Source: Fallopia convolvulus
Lineage: Eukaryota; Streptophyta; Magnoliopsida; Caryophyllales; Polygonaceae
Length of the DNA: 64,000 bases
Direction of reading: 5' to 3'
Assembly: GCA_964016875.1 (NCBI GenBank)
Contig: OZ024724.1
Coordinates: forward strand, 24,775,962 to 24,839,961
This document shows, piece after piece, positions 42,765 to 54,506 of this stretch. The translations under genes and the position numbers were made by a program. The notes beneath the pieces were generated by a model that saw only the letters and a list, made by a program, of their open reading frames with translations, was not told where the DNA came from and searched no databases. Position 1 is the first letter of the stretch; each line of letters opens with the position of its first letter.

Positions 42765-43835
42765 ATGTCCGACTACTTTCCGCAACATTTCTTGCTTCTG
42801 GTTGCCATCCGTTTTCCTACAAAATCAATACTTCGATTTCGAATGGTTTGTCGGGAATGGAAGGAAGTATTCGACTCCGATTACTTCAATCAAGAGCACC
42901 TGTCTCTCCAAAATCCACAAACATGTGTTGAATATCAAAGCGCGCATGTGCAAACATGGATCCATGTTTACCCCCACAACATACCTTTGGAGGCGGAAGA
43001 GGTCCATAAGCGGCAAAAAAAGAACAAAAGAATCTACTTCTGGGGCTGTGACAAGGGCGTTAGGTGCTATTTCGATCAATCATTGAACTTCTTTATTGTG
43101 GCAAATTGGGCAATGAATAAGTGTTTCACTGTTCCAACGCAACCCTTAGGGGATTATACTTGGGATAAAATGCCAATACGCTATTGTTGCACTGGTTTCT
43201 GGGTCAACCCAGATGATAGATGTCGTTTTAAGTTGATTGAACTCAATTTGTATATGACCGAAAAGAAAGAGCATGGGTCGTTGGGTGTTCTTGTCTCACA
43301 AGACAAAGGGGACTAGACCATCTTTAAACCGGAGAATATGAGGGCTTGGCTTCCCTCCGACTGTTGTCACGGTGTAGTAATAGGAGGGGTTTGTCATTGG
43401 AGAGGGTTTTTCGCCGATGGGTCCCATGTTGTTTTGACATTTGACTTTGTGTAAGAAACGTTTGGCTTCATTCCGATGCCGCCAGAGCCGAAGTACAAGG
43501 ATTAATCAACTGGGCTTCGCAACTGGGAAGGAACACTGTCACTTGTTCGTTGGGGTGATGAAAAATCTCCTGAGATAGTTAATGTATTTGTTTGGCTGAA
43601 TTTGGGGTGGCTTGAAATGAAATGGTTTGATCTCTCCCCTGGAACAAGAAATGTGTATGGGTTAATGGGCGAAGACAACAGTCTAAAGGTTTTCGCAAGG
43701 ACAAGTGGGTATCTAACGCTCTACGACTTCAAACTTGGAACCCGTCTCCCCATAAAAAATGTGGCGCTAGGTTCTGTATTGGTGTTCAAGGATGTGGACA
43801 ACCTATATTTCCCTCCTGTTCCAAGTGAAGATTGA
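42765..43835 (+). pseudogene. F-box protein pseudogene, copy 1
   Basis: The chosen ATG (42765) opens MSDYFPQHFLLLVAIRFPTK, then SILRFRMVCREWKEVF, an N-terminal F-box that in a working protein would bind SKP1 in an SCF ubiquitin ligase. The rest (IYFWGCDKGVRCYFDQSLNF, QPLGDYTWDKM, CCTGFWVNPDDRCRFKLIEL) is the F-box-associated region seen in large plant F-box families. In-frame stops at about 43313 (TAG), 43452 (TAA) and 43503 (TAA) break it. The frame resumes to GLMGEDNSLKVFARTSGYLT and ends at 43833. A closely related copy is at 51665. The target is unknown. Confidence 0.8.
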
Positions 43836-45789
43836 AGGTTCTTCCATGTGCACTCCTTCTGTGGTAATTAGTATCTTTTTGTTGAAAATTTGGGATATTT
43901 CTGTCTTATGGATTATCTATGTGTAATTAGATGTTGGCACTGGAGATACGTGTTGTGATTAGCTAGATGATTTCCTGGCATGCTAAGTGATATATCTTGT
44001 CTTATGATCAGTAATGGTTGGTTGTTGCCACTGGTGATATTTTTTGGGATAGAAGAATTCTAATCATGCTACATGATATATGTTGTTGATTATCTATGGA
44101 TAGCTGTTGGCACTGGTGATATTTTTTGGTAAGATTAGCTAGAGGATCTCCATTGTACAAATATGTAACACCTATGATGTTGTAAATTGTCTTAATGTTT
44201 CCATATGCTGGGTTTATTCTTATTCTTCTTCTCTACTTCCTGGATATAACTTGTCTTAATGTTAAATTCCAAATGATGTGTTATTGTTTTCCGTCATCTC
44301 AACTTCCTAGATATAGCTTGTCTTAAAGTTAAATACCATATGCTGGATTATCTATGGATAGTTGTTACTTGTTGGCACCGGCGATATTAAGAGCTGTTGC
44401 ATTACTTTTTGTAAGTAATAAAAGTTACTATGAATTTAATGAATGAGTAAGAATCGTTGTAGTTATATTATAATATTGTATTTGAATTTGAATTTAAATT
44501 TGATGTTGAGTTTTTAAAGATGAAGTAGGCATATACCATCGGTCAGATTGGTTTTGTGTTGCTTTTTAAACAAGTTGCTTTCGGGTTCGGGTTACAATCG
44601 GTCAGATCGGATGGGATTCAGATGTCATTTTGTAAGTTTTTTCGAATAGCGTTCGGTTATTTCGGGTCGGATAAGAATTTGCCACCCCTTAACCCTTATA
44701 CTCTTATACAGGCTACAATAATAATCCTAATAAATTAAACTTTTGATAAAAATTTTAAACATCAATACACTATAACTAAAGTCTTATCACTCAATCCTAC
44801 ATGTCAATCATTTAACTATGCCACCTAAGAAAATTAATTTTTACATTTACTAATTTGCCCATCTAAATCTTTAAATATTACTTAATTCTACCACATTATA
44901 ATTTTCAAATACTATTTAATTAGTTAACTTTACTTATTGGTGATTTGTCATATTATACTTACCTTTTCTAATCGGAGTATCTATAAAAATATATTTTTAT
45001 AAAAGGTATTAATTCTTTAAGAAGAATGTATATAAAATCATTACTATATCTTTCTTAATTAGCTTACATCTATGCAACTGTTTAAGATCAATCAATATTA
45101 AATAATCGTACTTTAAAATAAATTTAGATTAAATAATTATACAAAAATAATAAATTTATTGTTTTCTCTTCTATGCATATATATCCATAAAATTTCATGG
45201 TTACTTTTTCTTCTTATTCAGTAATTATATTTCCTTAATGAGTAGTTCAATTTGTATTTTAAATATATGTGTAAATCCCTACAATTTTAAGATTGTTTTT
45301 TCTTCTCATTCACTAAATAAATATCCCAAATGTGAGAAATAATAACATAATTTTGTAATATAAATTATTTAAGCAGTACAAATGATGATGATAAGATTTT
45401 AAGAGATTCAATAACATGTTTCATGTAGAATATCATAGCATAGTATATAGATTTATTATTGTATATATAATGAAGGTTGATTAATCTTCATTTTATCAAA
45501 TGCGTAAAATATCAAATAGATTTATCACATAGAATTTTTTTCAATAATGTCATCATGTGGAAATTTTTTTTTATATAAAAAAATCCCGTTAAAATTTTTA
45601 TAATACGAATTATGCAACTATTTTATCCCATTTGATGATAATAGAGAAAAACTTAAGCTGTTTGCAGATCAACATTTCACTTTCAATTCCAAAAAACTTT
45701 GAGGCACAAATAGGAAAAATTAAGCTGTTTGCAGATCCAATGCAAAGCATAGCAATATTACAATATGAATTCGTGGGGTACTTACGCAC
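43836..45789. other. F-box 3' flank and AT-rich spacer
   Basis: 43836-44400 contains three or four diverged copies of a GGCACTGGTGATATTTTTTGG unit and matches the flank of F-box copy 2. 44500-45600 is AT-rich with no gene. 44695-44765 resembles 42410-42490. AAGCTGTTTGCAGATC is duplicated at 45656 and 45724. Confidence 0.5.
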
Positions 45790-46077
45790 ACTTTTTTTTC
45801 AAAAGCGCACAGAAATATGCTTGCAACGCGGGCTCGCGCGAAACGATATTGTGCGGAGGGGTAAAAGTGGAAAATGGAAAGGGAACGGAAATGTCGGGAG
45901 GGACGCGCGAAATGGGCCTGCGAGGCCGCTCGAAACGGGCTCGCGTGGATTAATGGGCTTGCTCGAAACGCCATTGCGCGCAAGTATTAGGGTAAATTGT
46001 TACGCGAAGCGCCGCCGCACCAGTCGTCCCCTACCTCCATCCTCTCCATCCGCGAAATGCCATTTCGAGCAAAAAAA

Positions 46078-46478
46078 ATGTCGCACCACCCAAAATCCCT
46101 ACCGTCGACGTCTCAGACGACGTAATTCGCACCACCGGCCGCCGATACCGACCCCGCTCTTGGACCGTCTAACTCTCCACACCCCGATCCGGCCTCCCAA
46201 CCACCACCCATCCCCACAACCGGCTCGGCTACGCCCTCCCAACCACCTCCCAGCCCCGCCACCAGGCCCGATCCGGCCTCCCAATTACCTCCCAGGCCTG
46301 CCACCAGGCCCGATCCGGCCTCCCAACCACCCCCGAGCCCCGATCCGGCCGCCCAACGACCACCCAAGCCAACCACCGGCTCCGATCCGGCCGCACAACC
46401 ACCACATGGCCCCACAACCGACGCTTCGGCGACATCCGATGCTCCGACGACATCTATGAGCCCATTTTGTTCGTAGCC
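46078..46478 (+). repeat. Pro-rich repeat segment, possible first exon of a plus-strand MULE gene
   Basis: Five imperfect copies of CCCGATCCGGCCTCCCAACC (46177-46400) make more than one frame open. One frame from ATG 46078 reads MSHHPKSLPSTSQTT, a TAA, then PDPASQPPPSPATRPDPASQ repeats to TAG 46474. An overlapping frame gives PGPIRPPNHLP repeats. Which frame, if any, is translated is unclear. Confidence 0.4.
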
Positions 46479-47320
46479 GGATCCGCACCCGAGCGACGTT
46501 TACGGCTGAGGTACGTTTTAAATTCATTACGAAATTTTATATTTTTGTAAAAGTTCGTAATGAATTATTAATCAAATTTTAGGTATTAATTTTGGTTCAT
46601 ATAATTGAGTAAATCAATTTGAAAAATCAATTTGGCTTATTTAGTAAGATATTTGTTTACTATTCAAATTCGTAGTTATGTTTAGTTTTTTTTATTGTTA
46701 TTAGTTGTTTAATTTAATTTATTTGTATTAATTTAGAGTTACATTTAGATTTTAAATTATTAGCTATGAACATGTAATTAATATAAGTAGATAAGTATGT
46801 CCCTAAAAAAAAGGTGATAAATGATTAAATTAAGTAGATAAGTATTTTTTTTTAATATAAAGAAGATAATCTAACTTTGATCCTAAATTTTCAAATTCCT
46901 ATTAGTTAAAAAAAAATGGATCATGATTCAAATTCCTATTTATATTTATTTTTGTTGTTGTTATTAGTTGTTGTATTTAACTTATTTGTCTTAATTTACA
47001 GTTATATGTAGATTTTAAATTATTAGTTATGAACTTGTACTTAATACGAATTCATAGTCGTAGGTTGAATTCTTGCTTTTAATAAAATAATTACAGTTAT
47101 AATTAGAGTTTGAATTATTGTTTTATTCATTTTTCATTACAAACGTAATGAAAACTGAAATAAATTTAGTAATGATAAATGAGTTTTTGGTTCAGAATTT
47201 GAATTTCAACAGAAACGACGAATTCATTAGTTGAATTCATATTCATAGTGTGAAATTCTAATTCTACATAAATAAAAGAAAAAAAATAGAAAACTTACTA
47301 ATTTAATTTGATCTTGTCGC
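46479..47320. other. AT-rich, intron-like segment inside the MULE
   Basis: The segment is internally duplicated: about 46661-46800 resembles 46927-47060 (shared TAGATTTTAAATTATTAG and TATGAAC). It separates two plus-strand open segments and could be an intron. Confidence 0.4.
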
Positions 47321-47869
47321 CTAAAGGACGTACACACTAGCTTGAGCGCCGTCCTCCTCGATAAGAGGAGGAAAAAGGAGGCGCCGAAGCTCACATGCGC
47401 CGAGATTGCACGTGCGTTACTTGTCGGAGTGCCGCGTACCGAGCAGCAGCGGATAGCTACTGATCCGGAGTTGACGCGTGCACCGGAGATAGATGTAGAC
47501 CCCTCCGTCGAGGTGGAGGTGGATTTTACAGAGGAGCTCCTGCAGGACGACTTGCCAGATGACGTCGCAGGAGAGGACTTGCCCTTCACGGAGCAGGACA
47601 TACAGTTTGATGCTCCCGTGGGTACAGCGGAGGATTTGTCGGTTGACGATTACCACATATCCGAGGCCACCATCTCTATTTCACCTCCCACCACGACCCA
47701 TGTCCCGCCACCGCCACCGGTCTTTTCCAGTCCTCCACCTACTTCTTCGACCGATCCTACTACATTCGTGGCGGGACCCTCAGCTCCTCCGCTTACATCC
47801 ACATTTCCGTCTCCCCCTCCTCCCGTTTCAGCATCCCACGACTATGAATTCGTATTAAGTACAAGTTGA
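47321..47869 (+). CDS. uncharacterised acidic/Pro-rich ORF in the MULE
   Basis: The frame is open from a TGA at 47309 to 47867. It reads LLDKRRKKEAPKLTCAEIAR and LVGVPRTEQQRI, then an acidic part (VEVEVDFTEELLQDDLPDDV) and a Pro/Ser/Thr-rich end (SPPTTTHVPPPPPVFSSPPP). No known domain is recognised. No ATG suits the start, so it may be a 3' exon joined to 46078-46478. It is convergent with and nearly abuts the transposase. Confidence 0.4.
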   Translation, partial: LKDVHTSLSAVLLDKRRKKEAPKLTCAEIARALLVGVPRTEQQRIATDPELTRAPEIDVDPSVEVEVDFTEELLQDDLPDDVAGEDLPFTEQDIQFDAPVGTAEDLSVDDYHISEATISISPPTTTHVPPPPPVFSSPPPTSSTDPTTFVAGPSAPPLTSTFPSPPPPVSASHDYEFVLSTS

Positions 47870-47879
47870 TAAAAGGAGA

Positions 47880-50728
47880 CTCCACATGGTCGATCTGCTC
47901 CAAGAAGTCATCAAATGATGTAAGGCCCCTAGAGAACAAGACTTGATACATATCTCTGTTACGCATCAATTCTGCCTAAAGCTCCCATCGAATACTGTAA
48001 TACTCCTCCTCTAGCTTCCCCAATACGCAAGCAAGGGACTGAAAACCACAATGACCGTCTCCCATCACGTCTCTAGCATCATCAATGAACGGAAATATAA
48101 AACTATCCACATTACGCATGCCAAAGTTAACCCCGCGCCATTTGACGCTAGTCGGGGGGGCACGGTGGCTTCCATCGGCGGGGGTACCGGTGGTAGGAGG
48201 CGCGTTCGCATCCGGAGGCGTATCAACTCCATCTCCGGTGCTTTTCTTATTCCTAGATCCTTTAGGTCTTTCGCATGGTCGGGATGGCACCGATGTATTT
48301 GCTTTGCTCCGACTGTCATTGTCTTTCCGTCTTTGTTGCTCCCTCTCGTACTCTTCCATTACGTGCTCAAGGTGTGTTTTCTCCTGGGTGGTTGAATACT
48401 TTTTGGCTCCATCTAGCGTCTCGTATGGTATCGGCGCAATAAGGTTTGTGTCTTCAGGATGCTCTGAATCTTTGAACGCTGATGTGATCTGCAAATACTG
48501 GTCTCTACGCATCTGACTGCTATTTCGCTTTGCCACCATTTCGTCCGACGTTGGGTCTTGAATGGTCAAGGGTACGCATGCAAGGGCAAGATCGTTGTCA
48601 TCACTAAGGTCATCCCATTCGATCTGTTTAAAAGGATGTATCTCGTCCAGATCGATGGGTACTTTAGTTATGATAGCGTGTGCAACTCGATGCTTGCATG
48701 GAAGACCGTGACATTCCCTCCAAAAGTAGTCATGGCACTCCATATCGAGTGTACCCTGTGTCAACTCAATTGCTATATCATAATACATGTCTAACAACGT
48801 ACCTAGGCATTGCCTTGAAACCTGTCCGTGTATAGGACGAAACAGCGCTTTGAACTTATTCGCCAGTAGTTTGTATTTTGTTGGTTTCTGTATTCTAGTT
48901 CTCTCGATGGCTGTCCTCAAAGTGTTGGTTTGAGATTGCATCTGGATGTGAATCCTTAGTATCACGGTGTTGAAGCCTCCTCGAGATGAATCCAATATCT
49001 TTTTCACCACATCGTGCATCCCTTCGACCCTAAAAAACACATGACAAAGTTTAAGTATTGAACGGATACACTTTCTACAATTCAAACTGAATTCAAATGC
49101 TAAAAATGAAATTACCTATTGGTGGTTCACGTCTGAAAGTGGAGTGTATAATCCGTCCAAGCACGAACTATGTTCTTCTTAAATGGATTAAGCCACACCT
49201 TCTCCACGTATGCAATAAGCGTCGGTCCCCATCTTCTCTTCAATTCTACATACCTTTCTTCAAATGACGCCTCTGTGGTGGATGAAAAGAGCACCCAACA
49301 AGCATTTGAAAACCCGCGTGACAACTCATGTGGTTTTTCAGCGTTCGCAAACACCTTTAGGCCGTATGCTATAATTTTGTGTTTGATGTGCACCCAACAC
49401 AACAAATGTTGGACTCCGTCCCCGAAAACTTGACCTATCGCCTTGATTAGAGCCTGCTCGCGATCTGTCATGATTGCATTGACCTGGACTCCAATCTCTT
49501 CGTACACGCCTTTCAATTGAGTTAACACCCATCTATAACTACCGACATCTTCGTTTGAAATAAATGCAAACCCGATGCTGAATGTATTGTCGGTGCAAGT
49601 GAAGCCAACCATCTCCAATAAAGGCATGTCGTACCTAGCACAACAAGTTGTTTTAAACATTTATACTGGAAACATACTAATCAAGTCGATAAATATTAAA
49701 ATAACATACCTATTGGTCTTGTATGTGGAGTCCATAATGACGGCATAGGGAAACATCTTCAGCATGCGCAGACTCGTGGGGTGCACAAAAAACAAGGCAT
49801 TAATAACATCAGAACCCCTTACTCGTCTTGGATGGACAATGTATCCTTGTTCTTTCAAGAACTTTAAAGACCATTGTGTCACTATCAATTCTCCGCAATC
49901 CTTAAGAAGTAACTTCTCCCTCATATTGTATATTTGTCTAATTGAGGTCACATTTCCAGGGTACCTTGCCCTCAACTCTTGAAGTACCATCTTTGGGGTG
50001 GCTAGATATAGGAGCTTCTATTTCACAAACTCCTTCTGCTCAGCAGTCAATCGGCCCGCATATGGATGACCTAACAAACTAGTGGGGAGGCGATGATTGT
50101 GTTGTCCGCACTTTACCGTTAAGACCCATCCATTTTTTTCCTTGAGGCGGACCCCATTCAATTCAAACGGACATCCACACTTCCTAGTCGGAGTATCGGT
50201 AAGTGGCTTATAAATGCTCCTATTTTCCGGTCCGGGCAACACCCTCTTGCAACATCTATATCTATCGGCTACGTCACAAGTGCGTATGACCCTGTTTGGA
50301 TTTGAGGTTGTTATGACTAGTACAAAATTCTTCAAAATTGCAATTTATCTAGCCCAATTAAGCATTTCTCTTCGATCACTGCACAACCCATCGTAGTGGA
50401 AAGCAATAGAAAAATCTATTCCGACAACCTATGATTTCAAAATGTAAAAACAAAATATTATGAATTACACTATACTAACATTCAATATACTACATTCGTA
50501 AATGGAAAAAAAGCCTAAACAGAATATTTGGGTTTTTATCCAAAAAACTTAATATTATGGGTTATTTGAAAAATACCTGTTCTGGCTCGCTTGATGCATC
50601 GGAGTCGGTTCCGTAGTCTTCTCCCGGTACACCTTCCTCATCCTCAGCTATGAAACTATCGCTTGACGATGAATCTTCCTCCTCGGGATGATAATCGCTC
50701 GATGACGTATCTTCTTCTCCTGACGACA
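47880..50728 (-). pseudogene. MULE transposase (FAR1/MURA type) with SWIM and OTU-like C-terminus
   Basis: ATG 50728 opens MSSGEEDTSSSDYHPEEEDS, an acidic start, followed by an intron (about 50430-50577). The FAR1-type DNA-binding part reads FVLVITTSNPNRVIRTCDVA and RKCGCPFELNGV. The MULE catalytic domain reads YAVIMDSTYKTNR (first Asp) | intron | TDREQALIKAIGQVF (second Asp) and HLLCWVHIKHK. A SWIM-like zinc finger is at ECHDYFWRECHGLPCKHR. The C-terminus has DVMGDGHCGFQSLA, an OTU-type cysteine protease active-site segment, continuing past a TAG at 47976 to YQVLFSRGLTSFDDFLEQID. In-frame stops at about 50345 (WAR-stop) and 50015 break it. It would cut and move the element. Confidence 0.85.
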
Positions 50729-50990
50729 TTTTTATGTAAGGATGTGGAATGAATGTATGCCTGCCCCAACTATGAGAATCGAAATGGGTATTTATAGGGG
50801 ACAATTCGACCGTTTTTTTACCGTTGAGATCCGCGCAACGAGGCCTCGCGCCAGTCCAACGACACTAGAAGCAAGAAACGGCGTTGCGCGTGCAACTCCG
50901 TTTTGCGCGCAACCGCGTTGCGCGGCTCCTTGGCCCCGCACTCCCGAAACGCTCTTTTTTATTTTAATTCCGAAATTGCCCTTTCCGCGC

Positions 50991-51016
50991 AACGCCATTT
51001 CGCGCGAAATGGCGTT
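50991..51016. repeat. 26-bp perfect palindrome in the MULE right end
   Basis: The left half AACGCCATTTCGC is exactly mirrored by GCGAAATGGCGTT. One further mismatch interrupts extension into GCGC on each side. It lies within the right terminal region, so the terminal strand itself could fold into a hairpin. Confidence 0.9.
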
Positions 51017-51050
51017 GTGCGGATATCTGTGTGCGCTTACCAATTTTCCC

Positions 51051-51664
51051 GTGTGTATAAATCAACAGCCTATGAATTTTCTTTCTCAAACATTATTTCG
51101 CACATATTTTTCTTATTTTAGTCTTATAGTTATTTCTAACATATTTTCTTATTGATTATTCTATTTAGTATTTGGAGGTTAAATTATGTGAAGTTATTAA
51201 CATTAAGTTATATTTTATTTATTTAAAAGTAATTGCTAATATTCACGTAAAATAAATACTTTTTTTTATAATAAGTATATCAAACAACTATTAAAAACCC
51301 AGGGCATGGGTACATCAACTAATACTTTATTATGAAACTCCCTTTATTAAACCCAAATCTCATTCAGTCATACACCCAAAAGAACATTATTCTATTTATG
51401 TAATCATGTCATTAGCCTCCTCATCTCTGCAAAAAACTGACGCTTTACCCGCTAATGGCCAATTGTTCAAAAAGTCCATAAAATCTTCTTCGCGAAGATT
51501 CACTCAATTTTTTTTTCCCATTTTTCCTTTATTTTTGTTGCATGAAAGCGTCTGTTCACCTCCTTCTTTGAACTGGGTTTTAAATACCTTGGAGTACTTT
51601 TCATTTCCAAAAGTTTGTTCACCTCTTTCGCTGAACTGGGGTAACTGTTCAACGAACTTCAAAA
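51051..51664 (+). other. upstream region of F-box copy 2
   Basis: AT-rich up to about 51340, then homologous to 42490-42764. An open frame at 51406 crosses the F-box start in another frame and looks non-coding. Confidence 0.5.
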
Positions 51665-52774
51665 ATGTCCGACTACTTTTCTCAACATGTCTTGCTTCTG
51701 GTGGCCACCCGTTTACTAGTGGAATCAATACTTCGATTTTGAACGGTTTGCCGGGAATGGAAGGAAGTAATCAACTCCGATTACTTCATGCAAGAGCACA
51801 TGTCTCTCCAAAATCCACGGTTCTGTGTTGAATATCAAAGACGGCATATGGAAAAGTGGATCGATGTTAAACCCTACAGCATACCTCCTGAGAAGGAAAA
51901 GGTCCTTGAGCGGCAAACAAAGTTGTGTAGCATCTACTTCTGGGGCTGTGACAAGGGAGTTAGGTGTTATTTCAATCAATCTTTTAACTTCTTTATTGTG
52001 GGGAATTTTGCAATGAAGAATAAGTTTTTCACTGTTCCAACGCAACCCTTAGGGGATTATACTTGGGATAAAATGCTAATACGCTGTTGTTGCACTGGTT
52101 TCTGGGTCAACCCAGAAGATAGTTGTCGTTTTAAGTTGATTGTACTCAATTTGCATATGATCGACAAGAAAGAGGATGGGCCGTTGGGTGTTCTTATCCC
52201 ACAATTCAAAGGGGCATATACCATCTTTAAACCGGAGAATATGAGGGGTTGGCTTCCCTCCGACATCCGTCCCGATGTAGTGATAGGACGAGTTTGTTAC
52301 TGGAAAGGGTCTTGCGTCGATGGTTCCCATGTTGTTTTGACATTTGACTTTGTGGAAGAAAGTTTTGGCTTCATTCCGATGCCGCCAGAGCCGAAGGACG
52401 AGGATTATTATACTAGGATTTGCAACTGGGAAGGAAAATTGTCGCTTGTTCGTTGGGGTGATGACAACTCTCTTGAGAGAGTTGGTGTATTAAGGTGGCT
52501 GAATGATAAATGGGTTGAAATGATATGGTTTGATCTCTCCCCTGGACCAAGCCAAGTGTATGGGTTGATGGGTCTAGACAACAGTCTTAAGGTTTTTGCA
52601 CGGTCAAGTAGGTATCTGACGCTCTACGACTTCAAAACTGGAATCAGACACCATTTCAAAAATGTGTTCCCAATGAAGATTGAAGGTTATTCCATGTGCA
52701 CTCCTTCTACGGTAATGAGTATCTTTTTGTTTGCAATTTGGGATATTTCTGTCTATCGGATTAGCTGTGTGTAA
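51665..52774 (+). pseudogene. F-box protein pseudogene, copy 2 (one nonsense codon)
   Basis: ATG 51665 opens MSDYFSQHVLLLVATRLLVE, SILRF, then TGA at 51740-51742 where copy 1 has CGA (Arg). From there the frame is open for about 340 codons to TAA 52772: VCREWKEVINSDYFMQEHMS, IYFWGCDKGVRCYFNQSFNF, QPLGDYTWDKM, CCTGFWVNPEDSCRFKLIVL, WFDLSPGPSQVYGLMGLDNS. The F-box is split by the stop, while the F-box-associated region is complete. A single C-to-T change at a CpG explains the break. Restarting at the Met of YFMQEHM would give a protein without the F-box. Confidence 0.85.
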
Positions 52775-53140
52775 TTAGTTGTTGGCACTAGAGATATTGT
52801 GTTGTGATTAGCTAGAAGATTTCCTGGCATGATAAGTGATATATCCTGTCTTATGATCAGTAATGGGTTGTTGTCGCCACTGGTGATATTTTTTTGGATA
52901 GAAGAATTCCAGTCATGCTACATGATATAAGTTGTTGATTATATTGGATTGTTGTTGGCACTAGTGATATTTTGTGGTCAGTTTAGCTAGAGGATTTACA
53001 TTGTAATTAGTAACTCCTGGGATGTATAAAATTGTCTTAATGTTAAATTCCATATGCTGGGTTAACCATTTCTTTTTTGTCATCTCAACTTCCTGGATAT
53101 ATCCTGTCATGGTACTTTTATGTGAATTCCGGGTACTAGT
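52775..53140. other. 3' flank of F-box copy 2
   Basis: Homologous to 43860-44300, with the same GGCACTAGTGATATTTTGTGG-type units. No gene is seen. Confidence 0.5.
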
Positions 53141-53605
53141 TGTTAGGATTAAACTTAGTTTTTAAGAAGTATGTTATAGTTTTAATAATTTCTCTTAGAT
53201 AGTTTGTGTTATATGCAGAAGATAAGTTTCTGTTTTAAAGTCTAAGTTGTAGTCAATTCCGACATTAGTTATTTCTATTAAGAAATGTGCAGCATGTATT
53301 GTAGTGTGTGTAAAATAATTTGGGCGTGTGTTTAAGTAAAAAAAACTGGCGCCTAATTAGTTATTACAATTAGTTAATTGGCGCCTATAGGTGGTTGTTT
53401 AAACTGTCATTAGGAGTAGTTAAATGGCAGTTTCAGGCTGTTGATATATAGTATAAATATGTGAAGTTATGCCAACATAAAGTTGGTTGTTTGTAAAGCC
53501 ATTGGTTCAATACAAAGGAAAAGTTATTGGGCAATTCTTTGTGTGATTCATTAGCTCAAAATCTGTTTCAAGTAAAGGGTGAAATTAGAGGCTTGTTGTT
53601 CTACA
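53141..53605 (+). mobile_element. possible solo LTR (Copia-like)
   Basis: The segment starts TGTTAGGATTAAACTTAG and ends TTGTTCTACA (465 bp). A TATA region (GATATATAGTATAAATATG, 53443-53461) lies in the middle third and a terminal part typical of Copia LTRs follows. Flanking pentamers CTAGT and TCAGT match at only three of five positions, and no second copy is in the window. Confidence 0.4.
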
Positions 53606-53751
53606 TCAGTGTACATTCCTCAAATTAGCATAGAAGTGTTTTTGTCACTATGATTCGTCCATCACGAAATAACTAAAATTGTCAATTACACAAGACCGAA
53701 CACATATTGTTAAGCCCTAGTGAAACACACAATCACTGATGATGTATTCTG

Positions 53752-54506
53752 CTAAGAGGTTGTTTCCCAAACTCCTCTGAACATGGTGTGGGCAATCTCA
53801 ACCCTGTATTGGTCAACTTGTCTATCATTCATAGAGGAGACCGATTTCCCGATGCTTAGAAGATCTATGTGTTTTGCAGCAAACACACCGCAATCCCCAC
53901 TACATAAATTAACACACGAATTAGTAGCAATACTATGTAGGACGTAGTTGTAAGAAGTTGTGTTGGTGGCATAGAGCAAATAAAACAAAAATAACATAGT
54001 CTTGGTGGTACATACCCACTTTTGTTCTGACTCAAATTAGGGACCCGATTCCAAGGAAATTGTATGCCACTCCTCCGATGTGAGTATTTTTTTGAAAGCG
54101 GCAAATATTGGTTCATGAGCAGAGGAACTAGCCATAATACCGACAAAAGTTGAGCATGTAGTCGTTCGTAATCAAACGGGTCGACATTACTGTCGTACGC
54201 ATTAACGCACCATTCCTTCAAGTCAATTTGGAGAGCTATCCAGTGGCGATTGTCGACGTTTTATGGAACAAGTATATCATCTGCTTCAACCCAACTCTTC
54301 CCATGAACATGCGAAAGTTCTCCTTTTAAATATTTGATCATAGTAGGATCCTCAAATGCTATTGTTCTAGTTTTTTCTTGTGACTGCTGAAGTTTCCTCA
54401 AGAAGCCACTCCCAAATGTGTCTAAAATAACCTTATTACGACATTTGTTGTTGTTTTCTACCACACGATTACGAAGGAAGGCACAAATCTCCTCCATTTC
54501 CTGCAA
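53752..54506 (-). pseudogene. Ulp1/C48 cysteine protease domain exons
   Basis: RHWIALQIDLKEW gives the catalytic His, NAYDSNVDP the Asp, and QNKSG|GDCGVFAAKHIDLL the Gln and Cys. The last joins across an intron whose minus-strand donor is GTATGTACC (54007-54015) and acceptor TTTATGTAG (53900). The triad is thus complete. C48 enzymes cleave SUMO or similar conjugates; in TE genes the substrate is unknown. The exon ends at TGA after RGVWETTS (53752). Confidence 0.85.

Larger units (their letters stand above)
45790..51050 (-). mobile_element. Mutator-like element (MULE) with FAR1/MURA transposase
   Basis: The ends are related in inverted orientation. The left reads AAGCGCACAGAAATATGC... CTCGCGCGAAACGATATTG; the right, on the minus strand, reads AAGCGCACACAGATATCC... 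TTTCGCGCGAAATGG. Inside are a minus-strand transposase and a plus-strand low-complexity gene candidate. The two converge at about 47870-47980. Exact ends and target duplication could not be fixed by eye. The terminal 200 bp are strongly CpG-rich against AT-rich flanks. Confidence 0.7.

Noticed and set aside
45632..46459. 275-codon plus-strand ORF across the MULE left end
   Set aside because: It runs through the terminal repeat and a GC-rich Pro/Arg low-complexity tract where several frames are open. No domain or sensible start.
46099..46527. Minus-strand Gly/Arg-rich ORFs opposite the Pro-rich repeat
   Set aside because: They are mirror frames of the GATCCGGCC tandem repeat.
48085..48516. 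Plus-strand ORF opposite the MULE transposase C-terminus
   Set aside because: The minus strand there encodes the conserved SWIM-to-OTU region, so the plus frame is a shadow.
53345..53400. GGCGCC...GGCGCC inverted repeat as a transposon end
   Set aside because: GGCGCC is self-complementary, the flanking arms match poorly, and the site lies inside a likely LTR with its own ends.
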